Assembly (NCBI GenBank): GCA_034933145.1
Contig: JAYFOA010000104.1
Location: 1-42,718 of the forward strand
Reading direction: 5' to 3'
Origin: UBA4644 sp034933145
GTDB lineage: Bacteria > Bacillota > Clostridia > Oscillospirales > Butyricicoccaceae
DNA: 42,718 bases
The notes beneath the pieces were generated by a model, which saw only the letters and a program-made list of their open reading frames with translations, did no database searches and had not been told where the DNA came from. A program made the translations under genes and the position numbers. How positions within the stretch are numbered: position 1 is the stretch's first letter; each line of letters opens with the position of its first letter. Below are positions 24,696-33,849 of the stretch, piece by piece.

Positions 24696-25454
24696 CTATG
24701 TATTGAAACTGAGAATCAGCGATTTGACCAAAAGCCCCCATCCGTCTACGAGTACGAACAGCATAACCTTGAAGGGAAGGGAGATCATAACCGGCGGCAG
24801 CATCACCATGCCCATGGACATCAGCACGCTGGCCACCACCATGTCGATGACCAGAAACGGCAGATAGATCAGAAATCCGATGACAAATGCCCGTTTCAGC
24901 TCACTGGTGATAAAGGCCGGAATGATAGTAGTGGTCTTAATTTGATCCAAGTTCTCCGGCTGACCTGCACCGGAAAGATCCAGAAACATATTGAGATCCT
25001 CTTTATTTGTCTGCTTAAGCATGAAGCTCCGAAGCGGCTTGACCGCCTTATTCAGCGCTTCTTCCTGCGTGATCTCTCCGCCCGCATACGGCTGAAAAGC
25101 AGTTGTGTTGATCTCCGAGATCACGGGTGACATTAAAAAGAGGGTCAGGAACAGGGCCAGCCCCGCCAGCACCTGATTGGGCGGCGTCTGCTGTAAACCC
25201 AAAGCGTTCCGCAGAAAGGAAAGGACAATAATGATGCGCGTAAATCCGGTCATCATGATCAGAATCGACGGTACCAGCGCGACGACCGTAAACAAAAGCA
25301 GCAGGCGGACGCTGTCCGCCATACCGGCCGTACTTTCCCCATTGATGTTGATCGATATCCCGGGAGCCGCCTCATTGACCGCACCGACATGGGAAGCTGA
25401 GGCGACCAAAATCCCCGCCAGCAGGAAGGTTATGATCAATTTGGTTATTTTCAT
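24696..25454 (-). CDS. fliP: FliP, export gate membrane protein
   Basis: The 252-residue protein has an N-terminal signal-like segment (LIITFLLAGILVASA), then membrane segments with VVALVPSILIMMTGFTRIII and the conserved LRNALGLQQTPPNQVLAGLA. It is the main ring of the export gate core. Its ATG overlaps the fliO stop as ATGA, so translation is coupled; no strong ribosome site of its own is seen. Confidence 0.97.
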   Translation of the reverse strand: MKITKLIITFLLAGILVASASHVGAVNEAAPGISININGESTAGMADSVRLLLLFTVVALVPSILIMMTGFTRIIIVLSFLRNALGLQQTPPNQVLAGLALFLTLFLMSPVISEINTTAFQPYAGGEITQEEALNKAVKPLRSFMLKQTNKEDLNMFLDLSGAGQPENLDQIKTTTIIPAFITSELKRAFVIGFLIYLPFLVIDMVVASVLMSMGMVMLPPVMISLPFKVMLFVLVDGWGLLVKSLILSFNT

Positions 25455-25885
25455 GATTGTTTTGATTCACCGTCCCCATCGCTGCCAAACGGGTGTTTTA
25501 ACCGTCGATCCCGGCCCAGCGCCGTTTCCAGTGCTTCCCGAAAACCCGTTGCATGCGGTGACGCACGGGGTGGCAGTTCGCCGGCCTCAAATGAGCAAAT
25601 CGTTGTGACCCCCTGGCCCGTAATCCCCAAAAGATGTGCGCGGCCATTCAACTCGATCAGTACAAGCTCCCTGTCTTTTCCCACGGAGAGACGTTCAATT
25701 ACCTTCACATACCGCCCTGCGGCATTTCCCGAATATTTTCCGGCAAGCCACTTGGTGAAGATATACGCCAGAAAGATCACAAGCGCAACGCCCAGCAACG
25801 GCAGTAAAAGCATCTGCGCCGATTCTCCTCCGTCATAAGTACCGGCCGCATCCGCCGAAGCGTATAAGCGCGGGATCCAGTTCAT
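25451..25885 (-). CDS. fliO: FliO, flagellar biosynthesis membrane protein
   Basis: The 144-residue protein has one membrane segment near residues 25-45 (LLLPLLGVALVIFLAYIFTK) and a small cytosolic domain with VKVIERLSVGKDRELVLIEL, typical of FliO/FliZ. It helps FliP assemble. ATG 25885 is used because AAAGGAG lies upstream. It sits between cheY and fliP, as in Bacillus. Confidence 0.92.
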   Translation of the reverse strand: MNWIPRLYASADAAGTYDGGESAQMLLLPLLGVALVIFLAYIFTKWLAGKYSGNAAGRYVKVIERLSVGKDRELVLIELNGRAHLLGITGQGVTTICSFEAGELPPRASPHATGFREALETALGRDRRLKHPFGSDGDGESKQS

Positions 25886-25928
25886 CTGTCGCTCCTTTCC
25901 CGGCTCTGCCGGCCGCTTCCTGCATCTT

Positions 25929-26300
25929 TTATTCCAATGTGAGCACTTTGTCAATCGTTCGGAGCAGAAGTCCGGCGCTGAACGGCTTAAGCACAAAGGT
26001 GGCCGCGCCGGCCCGGACCGCCTCCAGTACCAGTTTCTTCTGTCCTACGGCAGAGCATACGATCACCTTTGCTTCCGGATCGATTTTCCGTATCTCCCGT
26101 AGTGCCTCCAGCCCGTCCATATCGGGCATCGTGATATCCATAATCGTCAGGTCCGGTCGGGTCAAGCTATGCTTTTCGATCGCTTCCCGACCATCTTTGG
26201 CCTCCTCGACAATTTCAAATCCGTTTTTGATGAGCAGGTTTCTCAGCGCCAACCGCATAAACGCAGCATCGTCGACAAGCAGTATTCTTTTCTTTTCCAT
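25929..26300 (-). CDS. cheY: CheY, single-domain response regulator (flagellar block copy)
   Basis: The 123-residue receiver has LLVDDAAF near the start, the acceptor Asp at about 55 (TIMDITMPDM), Ser about 83 and Lys about 105, with no output domain. The place directly after fliY matches the Bacillus fliM-fliY-cheY order. It differs from the other CheY at many positions, including CSA in place of VSA around the signalling Ser. Two CheY proteins may share CheA, one serving as a phosphate sink, but this is not known. Confidence 0.92.
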   Translation of the reverse strand: MEKKRILLVDDAAFMRLALRNLLIKNGFEIVEEAKDGREAIEKHSLTRPDLTIMDITMPDMDGLEALREIRKIDPEAKVIVCSAVGQKKLVLEAVRAGAATFVLKPFSAGLLLRTIDKVLTLE

Positions 26301-26316
26301 AACGTGCCCATTTGCA

Positions 26317-27450
26317 TCAGCCGGGCATCCTTCCCTTCTCTGAAAGAATTTCGGTGACGCGTACGCCAAAGTCATCGTCGATAATCACCACATCACCCCT
26401 GGCGATCAGCTGTCCATTCACCATAATGTCCACAGGATCGCCTGCCTGACGATCCAGCTCAATCAGTGACCCCTGCCGGATCTCGAGGATCTCCTTGACA
26501 GACATCCGAGTCTTTCCGATCTCTACCGATACCTCAAGAGGAACGCCCATGACCAATCCCAGATTACCGGAGGGCTCGTCCCCTCCAATATATGTAGGCT
26601 CGTCGTCAAAATTCTGGAGCTGTACCGGTCGTACGCTGACAGGCTGACGGGGAGATGCCGCAGGTTTCGGCGCAGCTGCCGCGGGCTTTGCGGCAGCTGC
26701 TGCTGGCTGTGGCGCAGCTGCTGCTGGCTGTGGCGCAGCTGCCGCAGATTTCGGTACGGATGCCGCGGGTCGCGGTGCAGGTGTTGTAGGTTTTGGCTTG
26801 GATACAGAAGGCTCCGACGCAGGTTCATCAAGCCGCATGGCATTCATGACCAGTTCCTTGGTAAAACTCATGGGCATAACTGTGACAAACTCGCTGTCCA
26901 GAAGATCTGTGATCTTCAGAATGAACCGGACGGAAACGACATATTCGTCAAAGGCCGGACGGACAATCTTTTTTTCCAGCTCAGAGATCTCAAACAGCTG
27001 AGGTGTGGAAATATTGATACTCTTTCCGAAAAAACTGGCAAGCGACGTGCTTGCTGCCCCCATCATCTGATTCATGATCTCGCCTGCTGCACTCCTGTGC
27101 ATTTCATTCAGCGGCTCACCGCTATTGATGTCCGACTCCTCTCCCAGCAGTGTGTTGACAATGGCTCGGATATCTTTCAGGCGGAGTACCAGAATATTGG
27201 AGCCGGTAAGGCCCTCCAGATATTCGATCTCGATCCCTATGGCTGGCTCCAGGCTCTGGCATTCAAAGACATCCGCCTTTGTTACACTGACCATAGGCGT
27301 CGTGATATCGACTTTTCTGTCAAGCATGGTGGAAACCGCGGTGGCCGCCGCTCCCATGCTTATGTTTAAAATTTCGCCAATGGTATCTTTTTCCAGATTG
27401 TCAAGCACTTCCGGCGTCCCCGCATTCAAATCCTTTTCACCTTCAACCAC
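26317..27450 (-). CDS. fliY: FliY, switch protein with CheC-like phosphatase and FliN domains
   Basis: The 377-residue protein has a CheC-like N-terminal domain with two E-x-x-N phosphatase sites (IGEILNISMG and AGEIMNQMMG), a long Ala/Pro/Lys linker near 225-275, and a C-terminal FliN/SpoA domain (VSVEIGKTRMSVKEILEI). It is part of the C-ring and removes phosphate from CheY-P. The GTG at 27450 has AAGGAG eight bases upstream. The DNA of the linker has a perfect 21-base tandem pair. With no cheC seen, this may be the main CheY-P phosphatase. Confidence 0.94.
   Translation of the reverse strand: MVEGEKDLNAGTPEVLDNLEKDTIGEILNISMGAAATAVSTMLDRKVDITTPMVSVTKADVFECQSLEPAIGIEIEYLEGLTGSNILVLRLKDIRAIVNTLLGEESDINSGEPLNEMHRSAAGEIMNQMMGAASTSLASFFGKSINISTPQLFEISELEKKIVRPAFDEYVVSVRFILKITDLLDSEFVTVMPMSFTKELVMNAMRLDEPASEPSVSKPKPTTPAPRPAASVPKSAAAAPQPAAAAPQPAAAAAKPAAAAPKPAASPRQPVSVRPVQLQNFDDEPTYIGGDEPSGNLGLVMGVPLEVSVEIGKTRMSVKEILEIRQGSLIELDRQAGDPVDIMVNGQLIARGDVVIIDDDFGVRVTEILSEKGRMPG
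26693..26734. repeat. Two perfect 21-base tandem units in the fliY linker
   Basis: Positions 26693-26713 and 26714-26734 are identical. Each codes for seven residues of the Ala/Pro/Gln linker, so copy changes keep the frame and only alter linker length. Confidence 0.9.
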
Positions 27451-27515
27451 GTATACCGCTCCTTCTATCCTCTGTCTCCATAAGCCCTCTCCGCACCGCA
27501 GGGCGGCGCCGCCGC

Positions 27516-28490
27516 TCACAGGATCTTTTTTACCTTAATCGCTTTCCGGTTCCGACTGACGCCCATGATTCCATAAAACCATGCCCGCTCACCCGCGACC
27601 ACCTTAACATATTTTTCGCTGCGCTGCCCAATCCGGACAACATCACCCACCTGCAGATTCGCAACTTCCTGGATGGTAAGCCGTGTCTCACCCAATATGC
27701 TGTGCAGCTCCAATGCTGAGTCTCGGATATGATTCAATACGGTCTCCCGCTGCATATTTTCCTGTGTCTGATCAGATTGCCGCTTGGGCATCATTTTGTT
27801 CTTGCTCAGCTGATCAATGATCCCCTCCAAATTAATGCAGGGAATGCTCAGCCCGATAGTGCCTTTTACCGGCCCGATGGACATATCCATCATCACCAGG
27901 ACCACAACTTCCTCCATGGGCATGGACTGGATCAGCCGCGCATTGGTTTCCACCTGCTGAAACTCCGTCTCGACACTGACCAGGTTCGACCATGCTTCCT
28001 TCATAAATAACGCAACTTGCTTAAATATTTTCGACATCAGGGAAACTTCTATCTCCGTAAACTCATGCTCAAAGGAAATATTGTTTCCCGTGCCGCCAAG
28101 CAAGCGATCGATCAGTGCAAACGTCACCGAATTGGATATATCAACTAATATCGAACCCTCAATCGGTTTCATGTCAAAGGTGCCCATCATAATTGAGTCA
28201 TTCAGTGCGTTATTATATTCATAATAAGGAAGCTCCTCAATGGAGGTCACGCTGATTTCACAGTACGTCCGCAAGATCCCAGAGAAATAGGATGCCAGAT
28301 GCCGTGCAAAGTTTTCATGGATTCCCAGCAGAATCTTGATCTGCTCCTTAGTAAGCTTTTTGGGGGTCTTAAAGTCGTATTCCTTGACCTTTTTGGTATT
28401 CAGCTCTTCAGATTCCGGATCGGCAGAGCTTGCGCTCTTAAGGTTATTTAAAAGCTCATCGATCTCGTTCTGTGACAAAATTTCCGGCAT
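27516..28490 (-). CDS. fliM: FliM, flagellar motor switch protein
   Basis: The 324-residue protein starts MPEILSQNEIDELL, which contains the CheY-P binding peptide (SQNEIDELL). A CheC-like middle domain and a C-terminal SpoA domain (LHSILGETRLTIQEVANLQ) follow. FliM forms the C-ring with FliG and FliY and receives CheY-P. AGGAGG lies upstream of the ATG. It follows flbD with no fliL between them. Confidence 0.97.
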   Translation of the reverse strand: MPEILSQNEIDELLNNLKSASSADPESEELNTKKVKEYDFKTPKKLTKEQIKILLGIHENFARHLASYFSGILRTYCEISVTSIEELPYYEYNNALNDSIMMGTFDMKPIEGSILVDISNSVTFALIDRLLGGTGNNISFEHEFTEIEVSLMSKIFKQVALFMKEAWSNLVSVETEFQQVETNARLIQSMPMEEVVVLVMMDMSIGPVKGTIGLSIPCINLEGIIDQLSKNKMMPKRQSDQTQENMQRETVLNHIRDSALELHSILGETRLTIQEVANLQVGDVVRIGQRSEKYVKVVAGERAWFYGIMGVSRNRKAIKVKKIL

Positions 28491-28533
28491 TCCGTTTTTC
28501 CCCCCTCCTGCGGCGGCAGCCGACAGGCTACCG

Positions 28534-28749
28534 TTATTCTGCGTACTTTATCTTGTCTTCTCCCCTGGTTGTGTAGATCCGGCGATAAAAATCCTCCATC
28601 TTTTCGGTAATTTCCTCTACCGTTTCAAGCACATAGTATTTTTTATCTCCCGCCAGGGTAATCAGTCGGTCAGGAGTTACCTCCACCACTTCAATCAGCA
28701 TCGGGTTGACATAGAACTTCTCATGATTCATTTTTGTCAGCTCAATCAT
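28534..28749 (-). CDS. flbD: FlbD (SwrD) family flagellar protein
   Basis: The 71-residue protein begins MIELTKMNHEKFYVNPMLIE, the form of the FlbD/SwrD family, which in Bacillus raises motor power or stator function. It has no membrane segment. AAGGAG precedes the ATG. It sits after flgE, its usual place. Confidence 0.92.
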   Translation of the reverse strand: MIELTKMNHEKFYVNPMLIEVVEVTPDRLITLAGDKKYYVLETVEEITEKMEDFYRRIYTTRGEDKIKYAE

Positions 28750-28805
28750 CAGGTAAAACTCCTTTTTGAGGACTGCTCCCGCAGTTCCTCATTTATTTTG
28801 TCGGG

Positions 28806-29609
28806 TTACCGCTTCAAATTGACAAGCTCCTGGAGTATCTCGTCCGAAGTGGTGATGACACGGGCATTAGCCTGAAATCCGCGCTGCGCCACGATCATAT
28901 CAGTAAACTCCTTGGAAAGATCCACATTGGACGCCTCCAGTGCCCCGGATACCAGTGACCCCACGGCGCTGTTTCCCGGATTTGCATACGTCGGTGCACC
29001 GGAGTTTGAAGAACGAGAAAAATATCCATTTCCGTTCTGAATCAGTCCGTCCTGATTGACAAAGCTGGCCAGCCCAATCTGTCCGAGCGTATCGAGGTTG
29101 CCGTTGCTGCCGTTTACGCCGGTAATAACGCCGGTAGAAGAAACATTGATACTGGAATAATTGGCCAAATTACTCACCTGTATCTTGCTGCTGCTGTCAT
29201 CACAGACAAAGCAGCCGTTGGAATCTACCAGATTACCATAATCATCAAACGAAAAATGCCCCACCTTAGAGAAAAACTGATTGCCTGATGCGTCTTTGAT
29301 AATAAAATACCCCGAGCCGTCGATATACTGATCCATCGTGCGGTTTGTCGTGGTCATGCCGCCGGTGGAATGCAGCACGTCAATGGTGGAGACCTGCGCC
29401 CCATACCCCACCTGTGCGGCATTGGTTCCGCCAATCGTGGCGCTTCCCCCGTTTCCCGTGCGAAGCGTCTGGTAGTATACGTCAGAAAAAGTGGCCTTAC
29501 TTGATTGAAATCCTGCGGTATCGACGTTGGCAATATTGTTTCCGATGACGTCCATCATCGTCTGATGACACTGAAGTCCTGATACTGCGGACGAAAGAGA
29601 TTTTAACAT
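28806..29609 (-). CDS. flgE: FlgE, flagellar hook protein
   Basis: The 267-residue protein has the rod/hook N-terminal motif (SAVSGLQCHQTMM, then NNIANVDTAGFQSSK), TMDQYIDGSGYFIIKD in the centre and the C-terminal helix EFTDMIVAQRGFQANARVI. It is short, as in Bacillus, and is the hook subunit by place after fliK and flgD. GGAGG precedes the ATG. Confidence 0.93.
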   Translation of the reverse strand: MLKSLSSAVSGLQCHQTMMDVIGNNIANVDTAGFQSSKATFSDVYYQTLRTGNGGSATIGGTNAAQVGYGAQVSTIDVLHSTGGMTTTNRTMDQYIDGSGYFIIKDASGNQFFSKVGHFSFDDYGNLVDSNGCFVCDDSSSKIQVSNLANYSSINVSSTGVITGVNGSNGNLDTLGQIGLASFVNQDGLIQNGNGYFSRSSNSGAPTYANPGNSAVGSLVSGALEASNVDLSKEFTDMIVAQRGFQANARVITTSDEILQELVNLKR

Positions 29610-29684
29610 ATTACTTCCTCCATTTTGGGCCGTGTGCGCGCCTTCTGTCAGAGAAGGCCGCGATAGCTTCCTGAAAAGGTCCGG

Positions 29685-30089
29685 CTATGCAATCACGGCG
29701 CCGTCAATTTGTGTAAAAACGTTTTCTTTCAGATCCTGCCCATTCATGGCCGTGATGACCACGTTGTCAGGCACGTTGACAATAAAAGCCATCTGATCCA
29801 TAAGTACCAGCGTGTTCTTCACACCCTTGTATTCCGCACGGCCGACGGCATCGGTCAGCTTGGTCATCTCGGCCTGGGACAGGCATATATCACGCTGCAG
29901 CATGCGCGCCCCCGCATGTCTGGAAAAAGTCGGTGCCTCCCGCTTGGATACAGCATCCTTTAATATCGCGTCAAAAGATCCTGCGTTGTTCTCTCCGGAT
30001 CTCCCACCGGTTTCCGTTTCGGCCGGCCGAATATTTTGCGCTGCCGCTGCGATGGATGAATATCCGCCTTGCAACTGATCTAGCCGCAT
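29685..30089 (-). CDS. TIGR02530-type flagellar operon protein
   Basis: The 134-residue protein fits the TIGR02530 type found between flgD and flgE in Firmicutes: FSRHAGARMLQRDICLSQ near the middle and KNTLVLMDQMAFIVNVPDN near the end. It may be a hook assembly factor; function is unproven. GGAGGGG precedes the ATG. It has no signal peptide. The N-terminal third is low in complexity. Confidence 0.85.
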   Translation of the reverse strand: MRLDQLQGGYSSIAAAAQNIRPAETETGGRSGENNAGSFDAILKDAVSKREAPTFSRHAGARMLQRDICLSQAEMTKLTDAVGRAEYKGVKNTLVLMDQMAFIVNVPDNVVITAMNGQDLKENVFTQIDGAVIA

Positions 30090-30103
30090 AATATCCCCTC
30101 CGG

Positions 30104-30535
30104 TCAGGTTCCGCTGCGCACCGAAAGGATATCGGAAGTCTGATAATAAACATCTCCTACCCGGATATATGGCGTACCGTCCTGAAAGGTAACTGTATCC
30201 ACAGTTCCGGAAACAACCATTTCTTCCCCGTTATCATCCGCGGTAACGACGTCCACTTCCTTTCCGACCAGTGATACCGCATAGGATGTGGCGGCGGAAG
30301 ATGTCAGCTCCTGAAGCTGTGCCAATGTCGTATACTGGACAAGTTGTGACATGTATTCGCTGGTGTCCACTGAATCATACATGGTCTGATTCTGCATCTG
30401 GGCTGTGAGAAGCTTGAAAAAATCGTTCATGGACAGGGTACTGTTTTCCTGACTCAGCGCCTCTGCCGCACGGAGGCTTTCGCTCCCCGCAATGCTGCTC
30501 CCCGAATAAGTAAAATCCGCACCGGTAACCGGCAT
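30104..30535 (-). CDS. flgD: FlgD, hook cap protein
   Basis: The 143-residue protein has the conserved FlgD N-terminal block: MNDFFKLLTAQMQNQTMYD and TSEYMSQLVQYTTLAQLQEL. It is a short form without the larger C-terminal domains of enteric FlgD. FlgD caps the growing hook and guides FlgE. It lies between fliK and the TIGR02530 gene. Confidence 0.94.
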   Translation of the reverse strand: MPVTGADFTYSGSSIAGSESLRAAEALSQENSTLSMNDFFKLLTAQMQNQTMYDSVDTSEYMSQLVQYTTLAQLQELTSSAATSYAVSLVGKEVDVVTADDNGEEMVVSGTVDTVTFQDGTPYIRVGDVYYQTSDILSVRSGT

Positions 30536-30549
30536 AAGGTCTCTCCCTT

Positions 30550-32046
30550 CTACACCCTTGTGTTCAAAATTCCTTCATCAAGCCGCTGCACCGTTTCCTC
30601 CGGATCGTTTTTCTCCGTGCCTGTATCGGAAATCCGATCGGACTGTGAAGCAAGCGCGTTTCCACCGCTGTGTCCTGCCGCTTCCTGTCCGCCGCCCGAG
30701 AATGCCAGAGCAGTCTGCACGGCGGCATCGGTATCCGTCCGAATGTGCAGGTCAGAGACCTGATAGTTCTCCGCCAGCGTACTCCGCAGCGCGTCAACCT
30801 GCCCGGAAAGCAGCTTTCCTGCCTCGCCGGAATGCGCCGTGACGGTCAGAGTCAGGCTCGCACCCTCACAAACCATGCGTACCTCGACTTTTCCAAGTCC
30901 TTCAGGAAACAGCTTCATGTCGAAGACATACTCCCCGTCCCCGTCCGTCGTATGGGTCTCTGTCACCTGCTGTGCGATCTGCTCAAATACCGGTCGATCC
31001 GTGGTGAGCGCTTTCTCCGTCGTCATCCCCTCCGCTGAGGGCCGGGCGGGCGTCCAGGCGGCCGAAAGCCGCTCTGATCCTGCAAGTGCCCCGCTGTCAT
31101 CCGCATTTTTGCTGCCGGACGATGCTTTTTCGTCCCTGGGTACCACAAACTGCAGTTTTTCGCCGGCTGCACTGGTGCTTGACTCCCCTTCCGTGCGAAG
31201 GGTGGTATTCACCGGTGTGGATGTCTGTACAGCCCCCGTCTTTGCAATCGGCGCGGTATCCTTTCCGTATGATGCTGCACGCATAGTGGAGTTGTCCTCG
31301 CCAGAAGTCTGCATATCCTGTCTCGACTGTGTCCCGACTGCCGCAGAGACCGCTTCCCGGAAATCCGCATTTTTCGGCTCCGCCGTCTGCATTTGCTGCA
31401 TGTCCACCCTGGTTTTCCCAAGCGCCGCTGCGACGGGCTGTCTTTCCGCTGTATCAGGGCCTTCCAGGGTTGTATCTGCAAAGAATGCCGACATATCAAA
31501 AGCCTTTTCTCCGGCCTCCGGAAGGGTGGTTGCCTGGACTTCATCGCCGGCATTACCGGCCGTCTGTACCATTGAGGTAGCGGCCTCAGAAATACAGGCA
31601 TTTGCCTTGCCGGATTGCATCGATTCCGCTGTACCGACAGTCCCCGCAGTGAATGTCGTCCCTGTTCCGCTCTGTTCGACGCCATCCGCCGTCTGCGCAT
31701 CCTCTTGTGTGAGCATGGCCAACAGCGCCGCGGGAAGTCCAAACAGTGCCGATGTATTTTCATTGGCAGCGGGCTGTGGTCGCGTCTGTACCTCACCGGA
31801 TGCCTCTGTCTCCTGCTCTGCATTGTCGGCTTTTTGCTTGCCGCCGGATGCCGAGCCCCCGCCATTATGTTTTGGATCTGTCTCCGTCATCCTGTTTTTC
31901 TCAGGCTGCGCTGCACCTGCGAGCCGCTGCCGGCTCTGTTCCAGTATTCCGCCAAATGATGTACCGGGCTTTTCTCCCGTAAGCTGAGCAAAGAGGCTCT
32001 GCGCCGCTTCCATTCCCTGTGCCTGAATCTGTGTGAATTGAATCAT
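30550..32046 (-). CDS. fliK: FliK, hook-length control protein
   Basis: The 498-residue protein has a long, low-complexity, Ala/Thr/Gln/Glu-rich N-terminal part and a C-terminal Flg_hook domain (about 365-445) with FPEGLGKVEVRMVCEGASL. FliK measures the hook and triggers the FlhB switch. GAGGAGG precedes the ATG. The variable N-terminal part is typical of its ruler role. Confidence 0.93.
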   Translation of the reverse strand: MIQFTQIQAQGMEAAQSLFAQLTGEKPGTSFGGILEQSRQRLAGAAQPEKNRMTETDPKHNGGGSASGGKQKADNAEQETEASGEVQTRPQPAANENTSALFGLPAALLAMLTQEDAQTADGVEQSGTGTTFTAGTVGTAESMQSGKANACISEAATSMVQTAGNAGDEVQATTLPEAGEKAFDMSAFFADTTLEGPDTAERQPVAAALGKTRVDMQQMQTAEPKNADFREAVSAAVGTQSRQDMQTSGEDNSTMRAASYGKDTAPIAKTGAVQTSTPVNTTLRTEGESSTSAAGEKLQFVVPRDEKASSGSKNADDSGALAGSERLSAAWTPARPSAEGMTTEKALTTDRPVFEQIAQQVTETHTTDGDGEYVFDMKLFPEGLGKVEVRMVCEGASLTLTVTAHSGEAGKLLSGQVDALRSTLAENYQVSDLHIRTDTDAAVQTALAFSGGGQEAAGHSGGNALASQSDRISDTGTEKNDPEETVQRLDEGILNTRV

Positions 32047-32082
32047 CTGTGTTCACCTCCTCTTTGTGTAAATTCTATTGGT

Positions 32083-32532
32083 TTACTGTCCTATGACAGA
32101 TAAGCCTGCAGCAGTTACAAATTCCTCAATGGATCGTTCTTCTTCCCGTCGGAGGGAAAACAGGTACTGACCGGTTTGCTTTTCCTTAAGAATTTCCAGG
32201 CCACGCTTGTCCCGGTTGGCTGCAACGACTTTTTGCGTTTGCCGATCAATTCGTGCTTTGGACTCCTGGATGGCTTGTTCCTGCGTTTCCAGTTGTTTTC
32301 GAAGCTCGTCGATATAGACAGCATACGTTCTGAGTTCCTTTACCGGAGCCCCTTCTGCACAGGCTCCCATATATTTTCGGCCGCAGGATGCCAGTCGTGC
32401 CATCAGTGCGTCTCGTTCCTCGCATAAACGCCTGTGTTGTGCCTGCAGTTCCGACAAAACCGCTTTTTCATTGTTCTGCAGATGTGTTCGGTATTCCAGC
32501 ACCCGCTCCAAAGGAAACTCAAATCGCTTCAT
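32083..32532 (-). CDS. fliJ: FliJ, export chaperone and ATPase stalk
   Basis: The 149-residue protein is a coiled coil over most of its length and starts MKRFEFPLERVLEYRTHLQN, a FliJ hallmark. It sits in the FliI ring and links it to FlhA. ATG 32532 is used because GGGAGAAG lies before it. It follows fliI by 12 bases. Confidence 0.93.
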   Translation of the reverse strand: MKRFEFPLERVLEYRTHLQNNEKAVLSELQAQHRRLCEERDALMARLASCGRKYMGACAEGAPVKELRTYAVYIDELRKQLETQEQAIQESKARIDRQTQKVVAANRDKRGLEILKEKQTGQYLFSLRREEERSIEEFVTAAGLSVIGQ

Positions 32533-32544
32533 ATCTTCTCCCAA

Positions 32545-33849
32545 TTATTCAGCAAGGGCTTCCAGCACCCCGGCTGCGTCATCATAGCCTTCTGCCTCAT
32601 CTACGCCCTGTCGCAGGAATTGGTTAATCTGCTCTACACAACGAATGGCATGGTCAAGTTCCGGGTTTGATCCGCTCTTATATGCGCCGATTCCGATCAG
32701 GTCTGCATTCTCCCGATAGACCGAAAGGATGCGCCGGATCTTTCCTGCCGCCTGCAAATGTCGGCTGTCCACAATCTCATTCATCAGACGACTGACGCTG
32801 GCCAGGATATCAATGGCAGGGTAATGATTCTTCGTTGCAAGCGCACGGGACAGAACGATATGACCGTCCAAAATGCCGCGTACCGTATCGGAAATCGGTT
32901 CGTTTACATCGTCGCCCTCTACCAGAACCGTATAGATCCCTGTAATCGATCCTTTTCGGAAATTTCCGGAACGCTCCAACAAACGAGGCATCAGCGCATA
33001 GATGGAGGGTGTGTATCCGCGGGCTACCGGGGGTTCCCCCATCGCCAGTCCAATCTCTCTCTGCGCCATGGCAAAGCGGGTCAGGGAATCCATCATCAGA
33101 AGCACATTTTTCCCACAGTCGCGGAAATATTCCGCGATGGTAGTCGCGACAAGCGCACATTTCAGCCGCATCATGGCTGGTTGGTCGGAAGTGGCGACCA
33201 CCAGCACCGAGCGTTCCATCCCAGCTGCCTTCAGGTCTTTTTCCATAAAATCACAGACCTCGCGGCCGCGTTCTCCCACCAGGGCGATTACGTTGACATC
33301 CGACTCAATGTTCCGCGCAATCATGCCCAGCAAGGTGCTCTTCCCCACGCCGCTGCCGGAAAAGATACCCATTCTCTGCCCCCTTCCGCAGGTGAGCAGT
33401 GTATCGACAGCACGGACGCCGAAGTGGATTTGTTGGTCAATCCTGGGTCGCTCCAGCGGGTTAGACGGGATGTTCTGAACCGGATACATCATCATGCCCC
33501 GCAAAGATCCCTTTTGATCAATGGGGTCTCCAAAACCATCAATTACCCGGCCGATCAGCTGCTCTCCCACCGGGATACGTAAAACATCCCCTGTCGCTTT
33601 GACCATGCTGCCCGGCCCAACGCCCCGCAGTTCTTCAAAGGGAGTCAACAGAATCCGATCATCCCGGAAGCCCACCACTTCCGCTCGGATCCAATGCCCG
33701 CCATATGCGGTCCGGATCTGGCAAAGTTCCCCGATATTTGCCTTGGGGCCGGTGGATTCAATCACTGCGCCGATGATCTTGTCAACCTTGCCCATGTATA
33801 CCTTTGTCTGCGTCGTATCCAGCGCCCGATAATACGCGTCGAACGTCAA
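32545..33849 (-). CDS. fliI: FliI, flagellum-specific ATPase
   Basis: The 434-residue ATPase has the Walker A motif FSGSGVGKSTLL, Walker B near KNVLLMMDSLTRFA and the F1-beta-like IPVGEQLIGRVIDGFGDPID. It drives chaperone release at the export gate. The start is TTG 33849, seven bases after GGAGG, and overlaps the fliH stop as TTGA. Confidence 0.97.
   Translation of the reverse strand: MTFDAYYRALDTTQTKVYMGKVDKIIGAVIESTGPKANIGELCQIRTAYGGHWIRAEVVGFRDDRILLTPFEELRGVGPGSMVKATGDVLRIPVGEQLIGRVIDGFGDPIDQKGSLRGMMMYPVQNIPSNPLERPRIDQQIHFGVRAVDTLLTCGRGQRMGIFSGSGVGKSTLLGMIARNIESDVNVIALVGERGREVCDFMEKDLKAAGMERSVLVVATSDQPAMMRLKCALVATTIAEYFRDCGKNVLLMMDSLTRFAMAQREIGLAMGEPPVARGYTPSIYALMPRLLERSGNFRKGSITGIYTVLVEGDDVNEPISDTVRGILDGHIVLSRALATKNHYPAIDILASVSRLMNEIVDSRHLQAAGKIRRILSVYRENADLIGIGAYKSGSNPELDHAIRCVEQINQFLRQGVDEAEGYDDAAGVLEALAE

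Noticed and set aside
30839..31987. 382-residue plus-strand open frame opposite fliK
   Set aside because: Ser/Pro/Ala/Cys-rich shadow of low-complexity fliK; no ribosome site or domain.
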